A stretch of 42,116 nt of DNA, taken from positions 1-42,116 of the forward strand of contig NZ_JAPEOB010000010.1 of assembly GCF_026341775.1 (NCBI RefSeq). The letters run 5' to 3'. Source of the stretch: Streptomyces sp. NBC_00654 (GTDB lineage: Bacteria; Actinomycetota; Actinomycetes; Streptomycetales; Streptomycetaceae). Under the pieces are notes generated by a model, which saw only the letters and a program-made list of their open reading frames with translations, was not told where the DNA came from and ran no database searches. Each line of letters begins with the position of its first letter. The first letter of the stretch is position 1. The position numbers were made by a program, and so were the translations under genes. This document shows, piece after piece, positions 17,180 through 25,039 of this stretch.

Positions 17180-18102
17180 GCGGTGGGTCCTTCGGTCTCG
17201 GGCGGCAGACTGACGACGCTCTCCAGATACCGTCCGGCCCGACGCTCGTCGGCCCGGACAGTGGCCAGCGGGACACCGAGAAGACCGGACGCCTTCTCGG
17301 CGGTGAAGCCGCACAGATGGAGCAGCACCATGACGTCGAGCTGTGCTGCGGGGAGCCGGCTGATCGCCTTGAACAGTTCCAGGCTTTCGGCCAGCTGTGC
17401 CGCGCCGTCGGCCGGGGAGGTGTGGTTGCGCAGTGCGACGGTGTCGAACACGGCGGTCTCCAGCTCGGGGCGGCCGTCGCGGTAGGTGGCCCGGGCCATG
17501 ACGGTGGTGCGCAGGATGGACCAGGCGAAGAAGCGGATGTCCGGGCTGCACAGGGCGGTGTTCCAGTGGAGCCAGAGGATGGCGAAGGTGTCCTTCACGG
17601 CGGCGTCGCGGGACTTGTCGGAGAGGAAGACCTGGGCGTAGAAGCGGTAGTCGTCCTCGACCATCTCGCGCAGGGCGCCGTGTTCCAGGGGCGGCCGGTA
17701 CCGGTCGGTTGCGGGGCCGGGGGCGGAATTCTCCGTGGACCGTTCGATCCATTCCCGGGGCTTGCCCGCGTCCAGAGCCGCCTGCCTCCACAGCCGGTAC
17801 AGGGGCCAGTTGGGCATGTCCAGCTCGGCGGAAAGCCGGTGGACGACTTCCCACCTGGGGTAGAGCCCGACGCCGCGCAGCAGTTCGGAGAGTTTGGACT
17901 TGGCGAGCAGTACCCGGTAGCTGAGGTCGGCGAGGGTCTGTCCGCTGTCGAGGTACGTGTCGCGGACCGGCTCCAGCCAGGCCCGGTGCGAGCTGCTGAC
18001 ACCGCGGACGACCGGGCCGAGCTTGCGGCCGGGGCGGACCGGTGCCGCTCTGGGGGCGGGTACCGGTCCGAAGGCTGATGCCCGCTCGGAGGGTTTCGTC
18101 AC
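17176..18102 (-). CDS. Sigma-factor-like helix-turn-helix protein (right copy)
   Basis: Identical to the 308-residue product of 6992-7918: an N-terminal helix-turn-helix-like segment, a sigma region 2-like middle, and a region 4-like C-terminus (LPAAQLDVMVLLHLCGF...VRADERRAG). It has four-base overlaps with both neighbours, so the three genes are translationally coupled. Having two copies in the terminal repeats would double its gene dose. Confidence 0.75.
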   Translation of the reverse strand: MTKPSERASAFGPVPAPRAAPVRPGRKLGPVVRGVSSSHRAWLEPVRDTYLDSGQTLADLSYRVLLAKSKLSELLRGVGLYPRWEVVHRLSAELDMPNWPLYRLWRQAALDAGKPREWIERSTENSAPGPATDRYRPPLEHGALREMVEDDYRFYAQVFLSDKSRDAAVKDTFAILWLHWNTALCSPDIRFFAWSILRTTVMARATYRDGRPELETAVFDTVALRNHTSPADGAAQLAESLELFKAISRLPAAQLDVMVLLHLCGFTAEKASGLLGVPLATVRADERRAGRYLESVVSLPPETEGPTA

Positions 18103-18323
18103 AGGGCACCGTCCTTGGTGTCGGGCACCGGGGCCGCGCGGTGTCCCGAGGCCGGTGCGGCCGGCGTGCGGAACGCGCGGGCGACCTGCTGGACCGTCAG
18201 TCCCAGGACGGGGGCCAGCGAGGCGAGCACCGCCGTATGGCCCGTCACCGCCATCACCGTGCTCCAGCCGAACACCACCACCGTGACCAGCATCGCCGTG
18301 ATCACTGTCCTCCTGGTGTCCAT
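18099..18323 (-). CDS. Small membrane protein, 74 residues (right copy)
   Basis: Identical to 6771-6995. It has one clear and one weaker hydrophobic segment. The start with AAAGGAG four bases upstream is preferred. It is the first gene of the three-gene sigma-like operon. Confidence 0.65.
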   Translation of the reverse strand: MDTRRTVITAMLVTVVVFGWSTVMAVTGHTAVLASLAPVLGLTVQQVARAFRTPAAPASGHRAAPVPDTKDGAL

Positions 18324-18948
18324 CACACTCCTTTCGGTCATGCCGCAGCCATCCGGAAGACCACGTCGGAAAAGGGGATGCTTCAACGAGCGGGTGCCAC
18401 GCCGCTGTTGAAGGTGAGGACAGGATGGACCGACACCACACGGCTACGCCACGTGATCAAGGAATCACGGAACATTAGGCTTCATGGAGCGTCAGCCGAT
18501 ACGCGGGGACGACCGCTCCGGCGCACCTGTACGACAGGCCGTCAGCGCGAGGGGTGAAGTTCCCGGTTTTCCTTGCAATCCCCCCGGCAACCCCCGCCAA
18601 TGGAAGCAGGACACCTTGGTGTCGGCCTTCCATCCGGAAGAGCCCGCTCCCGTGCCAGAACAACCGGGGAGCGGGCAGAGCCGTTCCCGCCCGGCCCCCT
18701 TAGAGGCCGGGCGGGAACGCGCGTCCCTCAGAGCAGGACGCAACGACCGTAACGCAGGACACTGACACACCCCCGTCCCCTTCCGCACCGAGTCAACCGG
18801 CGGCCGGCAACGGCGATGAACTGCCGGAACCCGAGACGGGTGTGACTCATGTGAACAGGGACAGGCAACATCTCTCCGCCTTCCCTCGTCCGGGTGGGAC
18901 CGCGCGTTTCCCCGAACCGCCCCAGCAGGCAGGGGCGTCGGTGACGGC
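18324..18948. other. Gene-free interval (625 bases), right copy
   Basis: Mirror of 6145-6770. No supported gene is seen. It holds the inverted repeat at 18683-18718 and, presumably, the promoters of the operon and of the DUF6207 gene. It is one base shorter than the left copy because of the G-run difference. Confidence 0.5.
18683..18718. terminator. 14-bp inverted repeat, possible terminator (right copy)
   Basis: Same stem as 6375-6411, with an eight-base loop because the C/G run is one base shorter. Confidence 0.4.
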
Positions 18949-19188
18949 ATGCACCCGATCCACGAGCAGCATTTGAGTGAGTCCGGCCTGGTGGTCCTGG
19001 ACATCACCGCACCCGACGAGACCACCCTGAACACCGTGATGACCGCCCTGCAGGAACGGTGGGCAACGTCCGGTGTCTCCACCGGGCACCGGACTCCCGG
19101 ACAGCCCGGCATCAGGGCACGCGTCCACGCCGACACCCGTCGACCCGGCACCCACCCGTCAGCAACCACGGGAAAGCCACCGCGGTGA
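18949..19188 (+). CDS. DUF6207 family protein, 79 residues (right copy)
   Basis: Identical to 5905-6144: MHPIHEQHLSESGLVVLDI start, ALQERWATSG helix and basic VHADTRRPG tail. This is a Streptomyces family of unknown function. It stands alone in the arm. Confidence 0.75.
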   Translation: MHPIHEQHLSESGLVVLDITAPDETTLNTVMTALQERWATSGVSTGHRTPGQPGIRARVHADTRRPGTHPSATTGKPPR

Positions 19189-19560
19189 GTACCGGAGAAC
19201 TCACCTCGACAGATGTTCGTCGCGGCGCACGTGCGGCAGCGCCCCGACCAGCGGCTGCTCCGCTGAGGGTCGCGGAGAGACCGCCGGGCGGCAAGCTCAC
19301 AGAAGCCCGCCCGAGGAACGACTCGGCGGTTGCACGACCCTGACTTCAGAGGGCAGCTCCTGGATGCTTTGACCCTCACATGGAGCTTGGCCCCGCGGAA
19401 CGTGCGACGGACCCGCGGGGCACACGGGCACCGTCCTGTCAGGGGCACCCACACCGACCGTACGGACGACGGGCCCTGAACGGCCGCTGGGCTCACCCGG
19501 CCGGGCACTCCCCCGACTCAGGACTGACCACCCCGCGCAGCACGGCGTCGCCGCTCCAGC
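19189..19560. other. No gene seen (372 bases), right copy
   Basis: Mirror of 5533-5904. No coding frame with family features and no recognisable site. Confidence 0.6.
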
Positions 19561-20638
19561 TCAGGCGATGTCGTCGGAGGCGAAATCGGGGCGCATGCGG
19601 TGCCAGGAGGGGTGGCGCAGGCGTCCGGCGCGGGTGCGGGTCGTGTAGCGGATTTCAGCAACAAGGCGCGGGAGCACCCATCGGGCTCCGGTGACCGGTG
19701 GGGTGTCGGTGAACGGGCAGGTGTCGGTGGCGGCCGCGGTGAGGAGTTGGGCCAGGGTGGTGCGTTCGATGTCATTCCATCCGGTGCCGACGCTGCCGAC
19801 GTAGCGCAGGGTTCCGTTCGGGTCGCGTTGGCCCATCAGGAGGGCTCCGGGGAGTCCGGTGAGGTGGCCGCGGGCGGGGACCCAGCCGCCGACGATGACA
19901 TCGACGGTGCGGACGTTTCTGAATTTGATCCAGGCGCGGGAGCGCACCCCTGGCTCGTAGCGGGGGGGCAGCCGCTTCGCGATCAGCCCCTTCAGTCCCG
20001 CTTCCCGGGTCATGTCCAGGGCCTGGGTGCCGTGTCCGGTGATGGCCGCGGGTGACGACCAGGCCGGTCCCGTCAGGCCGAGGGCTTCGAGCGCTTCGCG
20101 GCGTTCGGTGTACGGGGCCCCGGGTGAGGCCGGTGCCGTCGAGAAACTGACGTCGAACAGCATCAGGTGGGCGGGGACGGTGCGGGCCATACGGGCGGCC
20201 TTCGCGGGTGCCCCGGCCAGTCCCATCCGCGCCTGCAGCCGCTCGAGGTCACTGCGGCCCGCCTCGTCCAAGGCGACGATCTCCCCGTCCAGAACCCGCC
20301 GGCCTCCCGCCCAGCACCCGGCCGAGCGCGGCGAGGTCGGGGTAGGCGACGGTAATGTCGGCACCGGACCGAGCCCGCAACAGCACCGTCCCGTCCCCCG
20401 GCAGGTAAACGATCGCCCGCTGACCGTCCTTCTCCAGACTTCGATGTGTCTCATGAGACATCGTCGGGATGGTCGGCTAGTCGGTGTTGCTCTCGAATCG
20501 ACCACGTCCGCGGCGACGGTGCCCTGCGACCGCAGCGAGGCAACTACCGCTGTCAGACCCAGGTGGCAGCATCACCGATGTGAACGCCCTGAGGCGTCCT
20601 CAACTCACCTCCGTAGCGAACGAAGAGGAGCATTCCCC

Positions 20639-21520
20639 TTGCGACTGCATCGCGTAACGCCCGGCATCGTCGCGGGCATCCTTGCCCCGGCCCTCCTGCT
20701 CGCCACCCCGTCCTTCGCCGCCACGGCGGCACCGGCCGCGGTGACGGTGCCCGCGGTGTCCTCGTCCGCGGACGAGCCGGACGCCGACGACCTGAGGGTG
20801 GCCATAGTCCGGATCCTCGCCGACCCGGACAGCGGCCGGCGTGTGACACGAGAAGCCAACGCCCTCCTGGACGCCAACGACCCCGAGGCGATGCGCGCCT
20901 GGCTGGAGACCGGCTACCGCATCGCCCAGGCCGAGGACGACCGCGTCGCCATCACGCGCCTGCTCGCCGACCCCGACAGCGGCCGGCGCGTCATCGCCGA
21001 GGTCAACGCCCTCCTGGACGCCAACGACTCCGACGCGATGCGCGCCTGGCTGGAGACCGGCTACCGCATCGCCCAGGCCGAGGACGACCGCGTCGCCATC
21101 ACGCGCCTGCTCGCCGACCCCGACAGCGGCCGGCGCGTCATCGCCGAGGTCAACGCCCTCCTGGACGCCAACGACTCCGACGCGATGCGCGCCTGGCTGG
21201 AGACCGGCTACCGCATCGCCCAGGCCGAGGACGACCGCGTCGCCATCACGCGCCTGCTCGCCGACCCCGACAGCGGCCGGCGCGTCATCGCCGAGGTCAA
21301 CGCCCTCCTGGACGCCAACGACTCCGACGCGATGCGCGCCTGGCTGGAGACCGGCTACCGCATCGCCCAGGCCGAGGACGACCGCGTCGCCATCGCCCGC
21401 ATCCTCGCCGACCCGTCCATCAGCCCCGCCTTGCGCGCGGCAGCCAACGCCGCCCTCGACGACAACACACCCGAAGCGCTGCGCTACTTCCTGGAAGTCG
21501 GCAGGTACCAGATCGCCTGA
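20639..21520 (+). CDS. Secreted ALF-repeat protein, 293 residues (right copy)
   Basis: Identical to 3573-4454. The TTG start has GAGGAG about nine bases upstream, a signal peptide ends near TPSFA-ATA, and five 49-residue helical repeats follow. It is the first of two same-strand cargo genes, with a terminator-like hairpin 79 bases downstream. Confidence 0.85.
   Translation: MRLHRVTPGIVAGILAPALLLATPSFAATAAPAAVTVPAVSSSADEPDADDLRVAIVRILADPDSGRRVTREANALLDANDPEAMRAWLETGYRIAQAEDDRVAITRLLADPDSGRRVIAEVNALLDANDSDAMRAWLETGYRIAQAEDDRVAITRLLADPDSGRRVIAEVNALLDANDSDAMRAWLETGYRIAQAEDDRVAITRLLADPDSGRRVIAEVNALLDANDSDAMRAWLETGYRIAQAEDDRVAIARILADPSISPALRAAANAALDDNTPEALRYFLEVGRYQIA
20941..21381 (+). repeat. Three perfect 147-bp tandem repeats inside the ALF gene (right copy)
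   Basis: Three identical 147-base units start at 20941, 21088 and 21235. A diverged unit lies on each side. The copy number is the same as in the left arm. Confidence 0.9.
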
Positions 21521-21598
21521 CCGGCACAGCGCCGCACCACAGCACGTCGCCCGGGTGGCACCTCCTGCCGCACGCCCGGTCGCCGGAACGCCGAGAAT

Positions 21599-21644
21599 CC
21601 GGGCGGGGCCGCCTGCACCTCTGTGTGCCGGCGGCCCCGCCCGG
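21599..21644 (+). terminator. Strong hairpin downstream of the ALF-repeat gene (right copy)
   Basis: A 15-bp perfect stem with a 16-base loop, 79 bases after the ALF stop. Mirror of 3449-3494. Confidence 0.6.
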
Positions 21645-21804
21645 CAGGCCCTGTCCCGGCTTGGCGCCCTCGCAGAGTTCTGTGGACTCGCCGCCCGGTG
21701 CGGCTCCGATCGAACCTGGGGGGCGGAATCGGTCATATGGGGCGGGGTTCTTCCGTCATCGTGCTGGCTGCAACCGCTGACCTCAGCACCTTGTCTTTAT
21801 CGTC

Positions 21805-23271
21805 ATGACGCCCAGGCGAAGGCCACGATCACTGAATGAACGGGAACTGCGGTTGTGGAGGGTCGGCCGGGCTCTCACCCTCACGTTCGTCGCCGCGGTC
21901 CTGGTCGCGAGCGGCGTCTTCTACGGCTTGGCAGTCCTGCTGGACGTCCAGCAGATCGACAGCACCACGAAGCTCGACGCGAAGACGCTCTTCGACTTGG
22001 TGAAGCTCTCCTTCGGTGTGGTCGCCGGAGCCGGTGCGCTCGTTGCCCTGGTCGTCGCCTACCGCCGCCAGCGCGTCGACGAAGCCGGCGCCCACCGCGA
22101 AGCCACCCGACTCCACACCGAGCGCTTCTCCCAGGCCGTCGACAAACTCGGCTCCGACTCCCCAGCCGTTCGGCTCGGTGGTGTCCACGCACTCGCAGGC
22201 CTGGCCGACGACGCCCCCGACAACAACCTGCGCCAGACATGCATCGACGTCCTGTGCGCCTACCTCCGGCTCCCCTATAGCCCCGACCCCGGCGAGGGCC
22301 CCGCCCACCTGGAGGAGCACCACCACTACCTCGCCCTCCGCGAGGTCCGACACACCATCCTGCGCCTCATCAGCGATCACTATCGACGCCCCCACGGAAC
22401 CCGCCGATCCTGGCAAGGCTGCGATCTCGACCTCACCAGCGTCACCATCGACGGCCCCATGAACTTCAGCGGCGCGAAGTTCTCTGGCGGCGACGTGGAC
22501 TTCGGCGGCGCGGTGTTCTCCGGCGGCCGCGTGGACTTCCGCGGCGCGACGTTCTCCGGCGGCCGCGTGGACTTCGGCGACGCGACGTTCTCCGGCGGCA
22601 GCGTGGACTTCATCCACGCGACGTTCTCCGGCGGCAGCGTTTACTTCGGCGGCGCGACGTTCTCCGGCGGCCGCGTGAACTTCGGCGGCGCGACGTTCTC
22701 CGGCGGCAGCGTGAACTTCGGCGACGCGACGTTCTCCGGCGGCAGCGTGAACTTCGGCGACGCGACGTTCTCCGGCGGCCGCGTGTACTTCCGCGGCGCG
22801 GTGTTCTCCGGCGGCGGCGTGGACTTCCGCGGCGCGGACTTCCGCGACGCGGAGTTCTCCGACGGCACCGTGGACTTCCGCGACGCGGAGTTCTCCGACG
22901 GCACCGTGGGCTTCCGCGACGCGGAGTTCTCCGACGGCACCGTGGGCTTCCGCGGCGCGACGTTCTCCGGCGGCACCGTGAACTTCAGCGACGCGACATT
23001 CTCCGGCGGCCGCGTGACCTTCAGCGACGCGACATTCTCCGGCGGCAGCGTGAACTTCAGCGACGCGACATTCTCCGGCGGCCGCGTGACCTTCAGCGAC
23101 GCGACATTCTCCGGCGGCAGCGTGAACTTCAGCGACGCGGTGTTCTCCGGCAGCACCGTGGACTTCCGCAACACGGCCAGTCCGGCTCCTCAGGGGCTTC
23201 TTGCTGCCGTCGGCACACCTACTCCTGCGGAGGTCACCCTGCCTTCCGCTTGGCTACTGCCAGCCCCATAG
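21805..23271 (+). CDS. Membrane-anchored pentapeptide-repeat protein, 488 residues (right copy)
   Basis: Identical to 1822-3288. Two N-terminal hydrophobic segments and a helical SPAVRLGGVHALAGLADD lead-in precede a long run of ten-residue units of the ATFSGGxVxF type that should fold as a right-handed beta-helix. Pentapeptide proteins can mimic DNA or act as protein scaffolds; nothing in this sequence decides between these. Confidence 0.85.
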   Translation: MTPRRRPRSLNERELRLWRVGRALTLTFVAAVLVASGVFYGLAVLLDVQQIDSTTKLDAKTLFDLVKLSFGVVAGAGALVALVVAYRRQRVDEAGAHREATRLHTERFSQAVDKLGSDSPAVRLGGVHALAGLADDAPDNNLRQTCIDVLCAYLRLPYSPDPGEGPAHLEEHHHYLALREVRHTILRLISDHYRRPHGTRRSWQGCDLDLTSVTIDGPMNFSGAKFSGGDVDFGGAVFSGGRVDFRGATFSGGRVDFGDATFSGGSVDFIHATFSGGSVYFGGATFSGGRVNFGGATFSGGSVNFGDATFSGGSVNFGDATFSGGRVYFRGAVFSGGGVDFRGADFRDAEFSDGTVDFRDAEFSDGTVGFRDAEFSDGTVGFRGATFSGGTVNFSDATFSGGRVTFSDATFSGGSVNFSDATFSGGRVTFSDATFSGGSVNFSDAVFSGSTVDFRNTASPAPQGLLAAVGTPTPAEVTLPSAWLLPAP

Positions 23272-23555
23272 GACCCCCGGGGGCTTAATCGGTCGTCTAC
23301 GCCCACTCTGGCCGGTTCGATGAGCCGAGCACACGTACACGGCCGGTAGCCGCGCAGTCCAATCAGGTTCCCTGCGTTCGCGCCTCCCCCTTTCGCACCT
23401 CCTTCGCACCGTACGAGACACAGGCGAGTGTCTGGAGAACCCTCCTGCTTCACCTCATAGGCGTACCGGCCGTCCGAAGCCGGTGGTGGCAGACAGCCCG
23501 GGGTGGCGAGCATGGGATCGATCCGGGGCAGAACGCTCATGACATCAGGGGCGGA

Positions 23556-24506
23556 TCAGGAGGCGCTGCGCTTCTTCGCCGTCGTCTTCCTGGCGGCAGT
23601 GCCGACCTTCTTCCCCGCGGCCGTCTTCTTCCGGGTGGAGGTCTTCTTGCTGGTTGAGGCCTTCGCTGTGGTCTTCTTGCGGGGCCGCATCTCGTGCATC
23701 GTGGCGTGCTCGTCGCTGTCCTCGCCACGGCCCTCCTTCGCCGCCTTCACGCTCGCGTTCAGCGCGGCCATCAGATCCACGACCGTCCCCGACTCCCCCG
23801 CCCCGGCCTCGGCCGGCACGGGGAGCTCCTCGCCCTCGGACTTCGCCGCGATGAGTTCCTCCAGGGCATCGCGGTACTCGTCCCTGAACCCCGAGATGTC
23901 GTCGACGGTCATGGTGTCGGCGAGCTGGACCGCCTGCTCGATCTCGCCCTCATCCAGCTCCACGGGCGTCGGAGTGAGGGACTCGGGGCTGCGGATCTCG
24001 TCGGGCCACCGCATCGCGTGCAGCATGATCGCACCCGACTGCACACGCAGCAGACCCAGACGCTCCCGGTTGTGCCAGGCGAATTTCGCGACCGCGACCC
24101 GGTCCGAGCGCTCCAGCGCTCTGCGGAGCAGCGCGTACGGTTTCGCGGCGACCTGCCCGTCGATCGCGAGGTAGTAGGAGTCACTGATCCGGATCGGGTC
24201 GATGCTGTCGGCGTCGACGAACGCGACGATCTCGATCGCCTTCGCCGTCGGCAGCGGCATCTGGTCCAGCTCCTCGTCGGTCACCGGGACCGTCTGGTCC
24301 GTGGCGATCGGGTAGCCCTTGCCGATCTCTTCCTGCGGCACGACCTCACCGTCGATGTCGCAGATCTTCCGGGTCCGGACGCGCCCCATGTCCACCAGGT
24401 GCACCTGGTGGAAGTGGATCGCACGGTCCTCGGTCGCACTGACGACTTTGATCGGAATCGTAACCAGGCCAAAGCTGATGGCACCGGTCCACAAGGGTCG
24501 CGGCAT
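23556..24506 (-). CDS. ku: Ku protein (non-homologous end-joining), right-arm copy
   Basis: The 316-residue product has the same core and Lys-rich tail as 587-1537, but reads HLVDMG where the left copy has HLEDMG. The codons for residues 11-12 are ATC AGC instead of ATT TCT, a four-base silent change. The leader just upstream of the ATG also differs (GGAGGAAGCA before ATG, one base longer). Its ligase partner downstream is a pseudogene, so this Ku would have to work with a ligase encoded elsewhere. Confidence 0.95.
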   Translation of the reverse strand: MPRPLWTGAISFGLVTIPIKVVSATEDRAIHFHQVHLVDMGRVRTRKICDIDGEVVPQEEIGKGYPIATDQTVPVTDEELDQMPLPTAKAIEIVAFVDADSIDPIRISDSYYLAIDGQVAAKPYALLRRALERSDRVAVAKFAWHNRERLGLLRVQSGAIMLHAMRWPDEIRSPESLTPTPVELDEGEIEQAVQLADTMTVDDISGFRDEYRDALEELIAAKSEGEELPVPAEAGAGESGTVVDLMAALNASVKAAKEGRGEDSDEHATMHEMRPRKKTTAKASTSKKTSTRKKTAAGKKVGTAARKTTAKKRSAS

Positions 24507-24687
24507 TGCTTCCTCCAGGCCCCCCTGACGGGTCGGGTCGGGAAGCGGGCCGGAAGCGCCGGAAGGGAGAGCCGGCCCCAGGGGCCGGGCGCGCCGGGCC
24601 GCTGCCCGTACTACTGATCCTCACGCCGCTCCCGGTCCCCCGCACCCGCACAGTCCGGGTGCCGACGCGCCTGTCACCCGACGCGGG

Positions 24688-25035
24688 CTACAGCATCCCG
24701 AGTGCGGTGTCGGGTCGGCAGTGGGTACACGCCCGGACCCCGTCCGCGAGCGCCCCCAGTGCCTGCTCCCTGCTGATCACCTTCAGCCGCTTCCCCGCCG
24801 CGTAGCAGCCGCCGACGTGGATCTCCATCGCGGGTGCACCGACACCGATGCCGTGCTCCATCACCCAGTCGGGTGTGGGCGGGCGGACCCGCTCGCCCTG
24901 GAGTCGTTCCTTCTCGCGCTGCTCGGCGGCCGCGATGGCCTCATCGATCCGGGCGACCCACATGGCGTGCCAGGCCCGCAGCGTGTACAGCCGCGGCAGG
25001 TCGGCCGGAAGATCGGGCACGCCGCCGTCGGACAT
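24688..25035 (-). CDS. DUF6233 family protein, 115 residues (right copy)
   Basis: Identical product to 59-406, with the V-G-G-C-Y-A-A-G block and the C-terminal C-x-x-C-R-P-D-T motif. It starts four bases after the stop of the intron-split 116-residue gene. The stretch 24790-24825 is the mirror of the segment matched by a CRISPR spacer at 37116-37151. Confidence 0.8.
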   Translation of the reverse strand: MSDGGVPDLPADLPRLYTLRAWHAMWVARIDEAIAAAEQREKERLQGERVRPPTPDWVMEHGIGVGAPAMEIHVGGCYAAGKRLKVISREQALGALADGVRACTHCRPDTALGML

Positions 25036-25039
25036 ACGG

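Larger units (their letters stand above)
20430..23439. mobile_element. Non-autonomous cargo element in the ligase gene (right copy)
   Basis: Mirror of 1654-4663. Its ends are 10-bp inverted repeats TTCTCCAGAC/GTCTGGAGAA with a shared inner TGTGTCTC block, and 6-bp flanks that differ at one base. It carries the ALF-repeat and pentapeptide-repeat genes in the same direction and encodes no transposase. Confidence 0.65.
19561..23540 (-). pseudogene. LigD-type ATP-dependent DNA ligase, split and frameshifted (right copy)
   Basis: This carries the same lesions as 1553-5532. The 5' piece is 23540-23440, ending in YEVKQ. The cargo element splits motif I, and the 3' piece begins at about 20429 with DGQRAIVYLPG. 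The same extra G (about 20293-20300) breaks the frame before LDGEIV. The OB-fold end RMRPDFASDD is intact to the stop. Identical damage in both arms shows that the lesions predate, or were homogenised across, the terminal repeats. Confidence 0.88.
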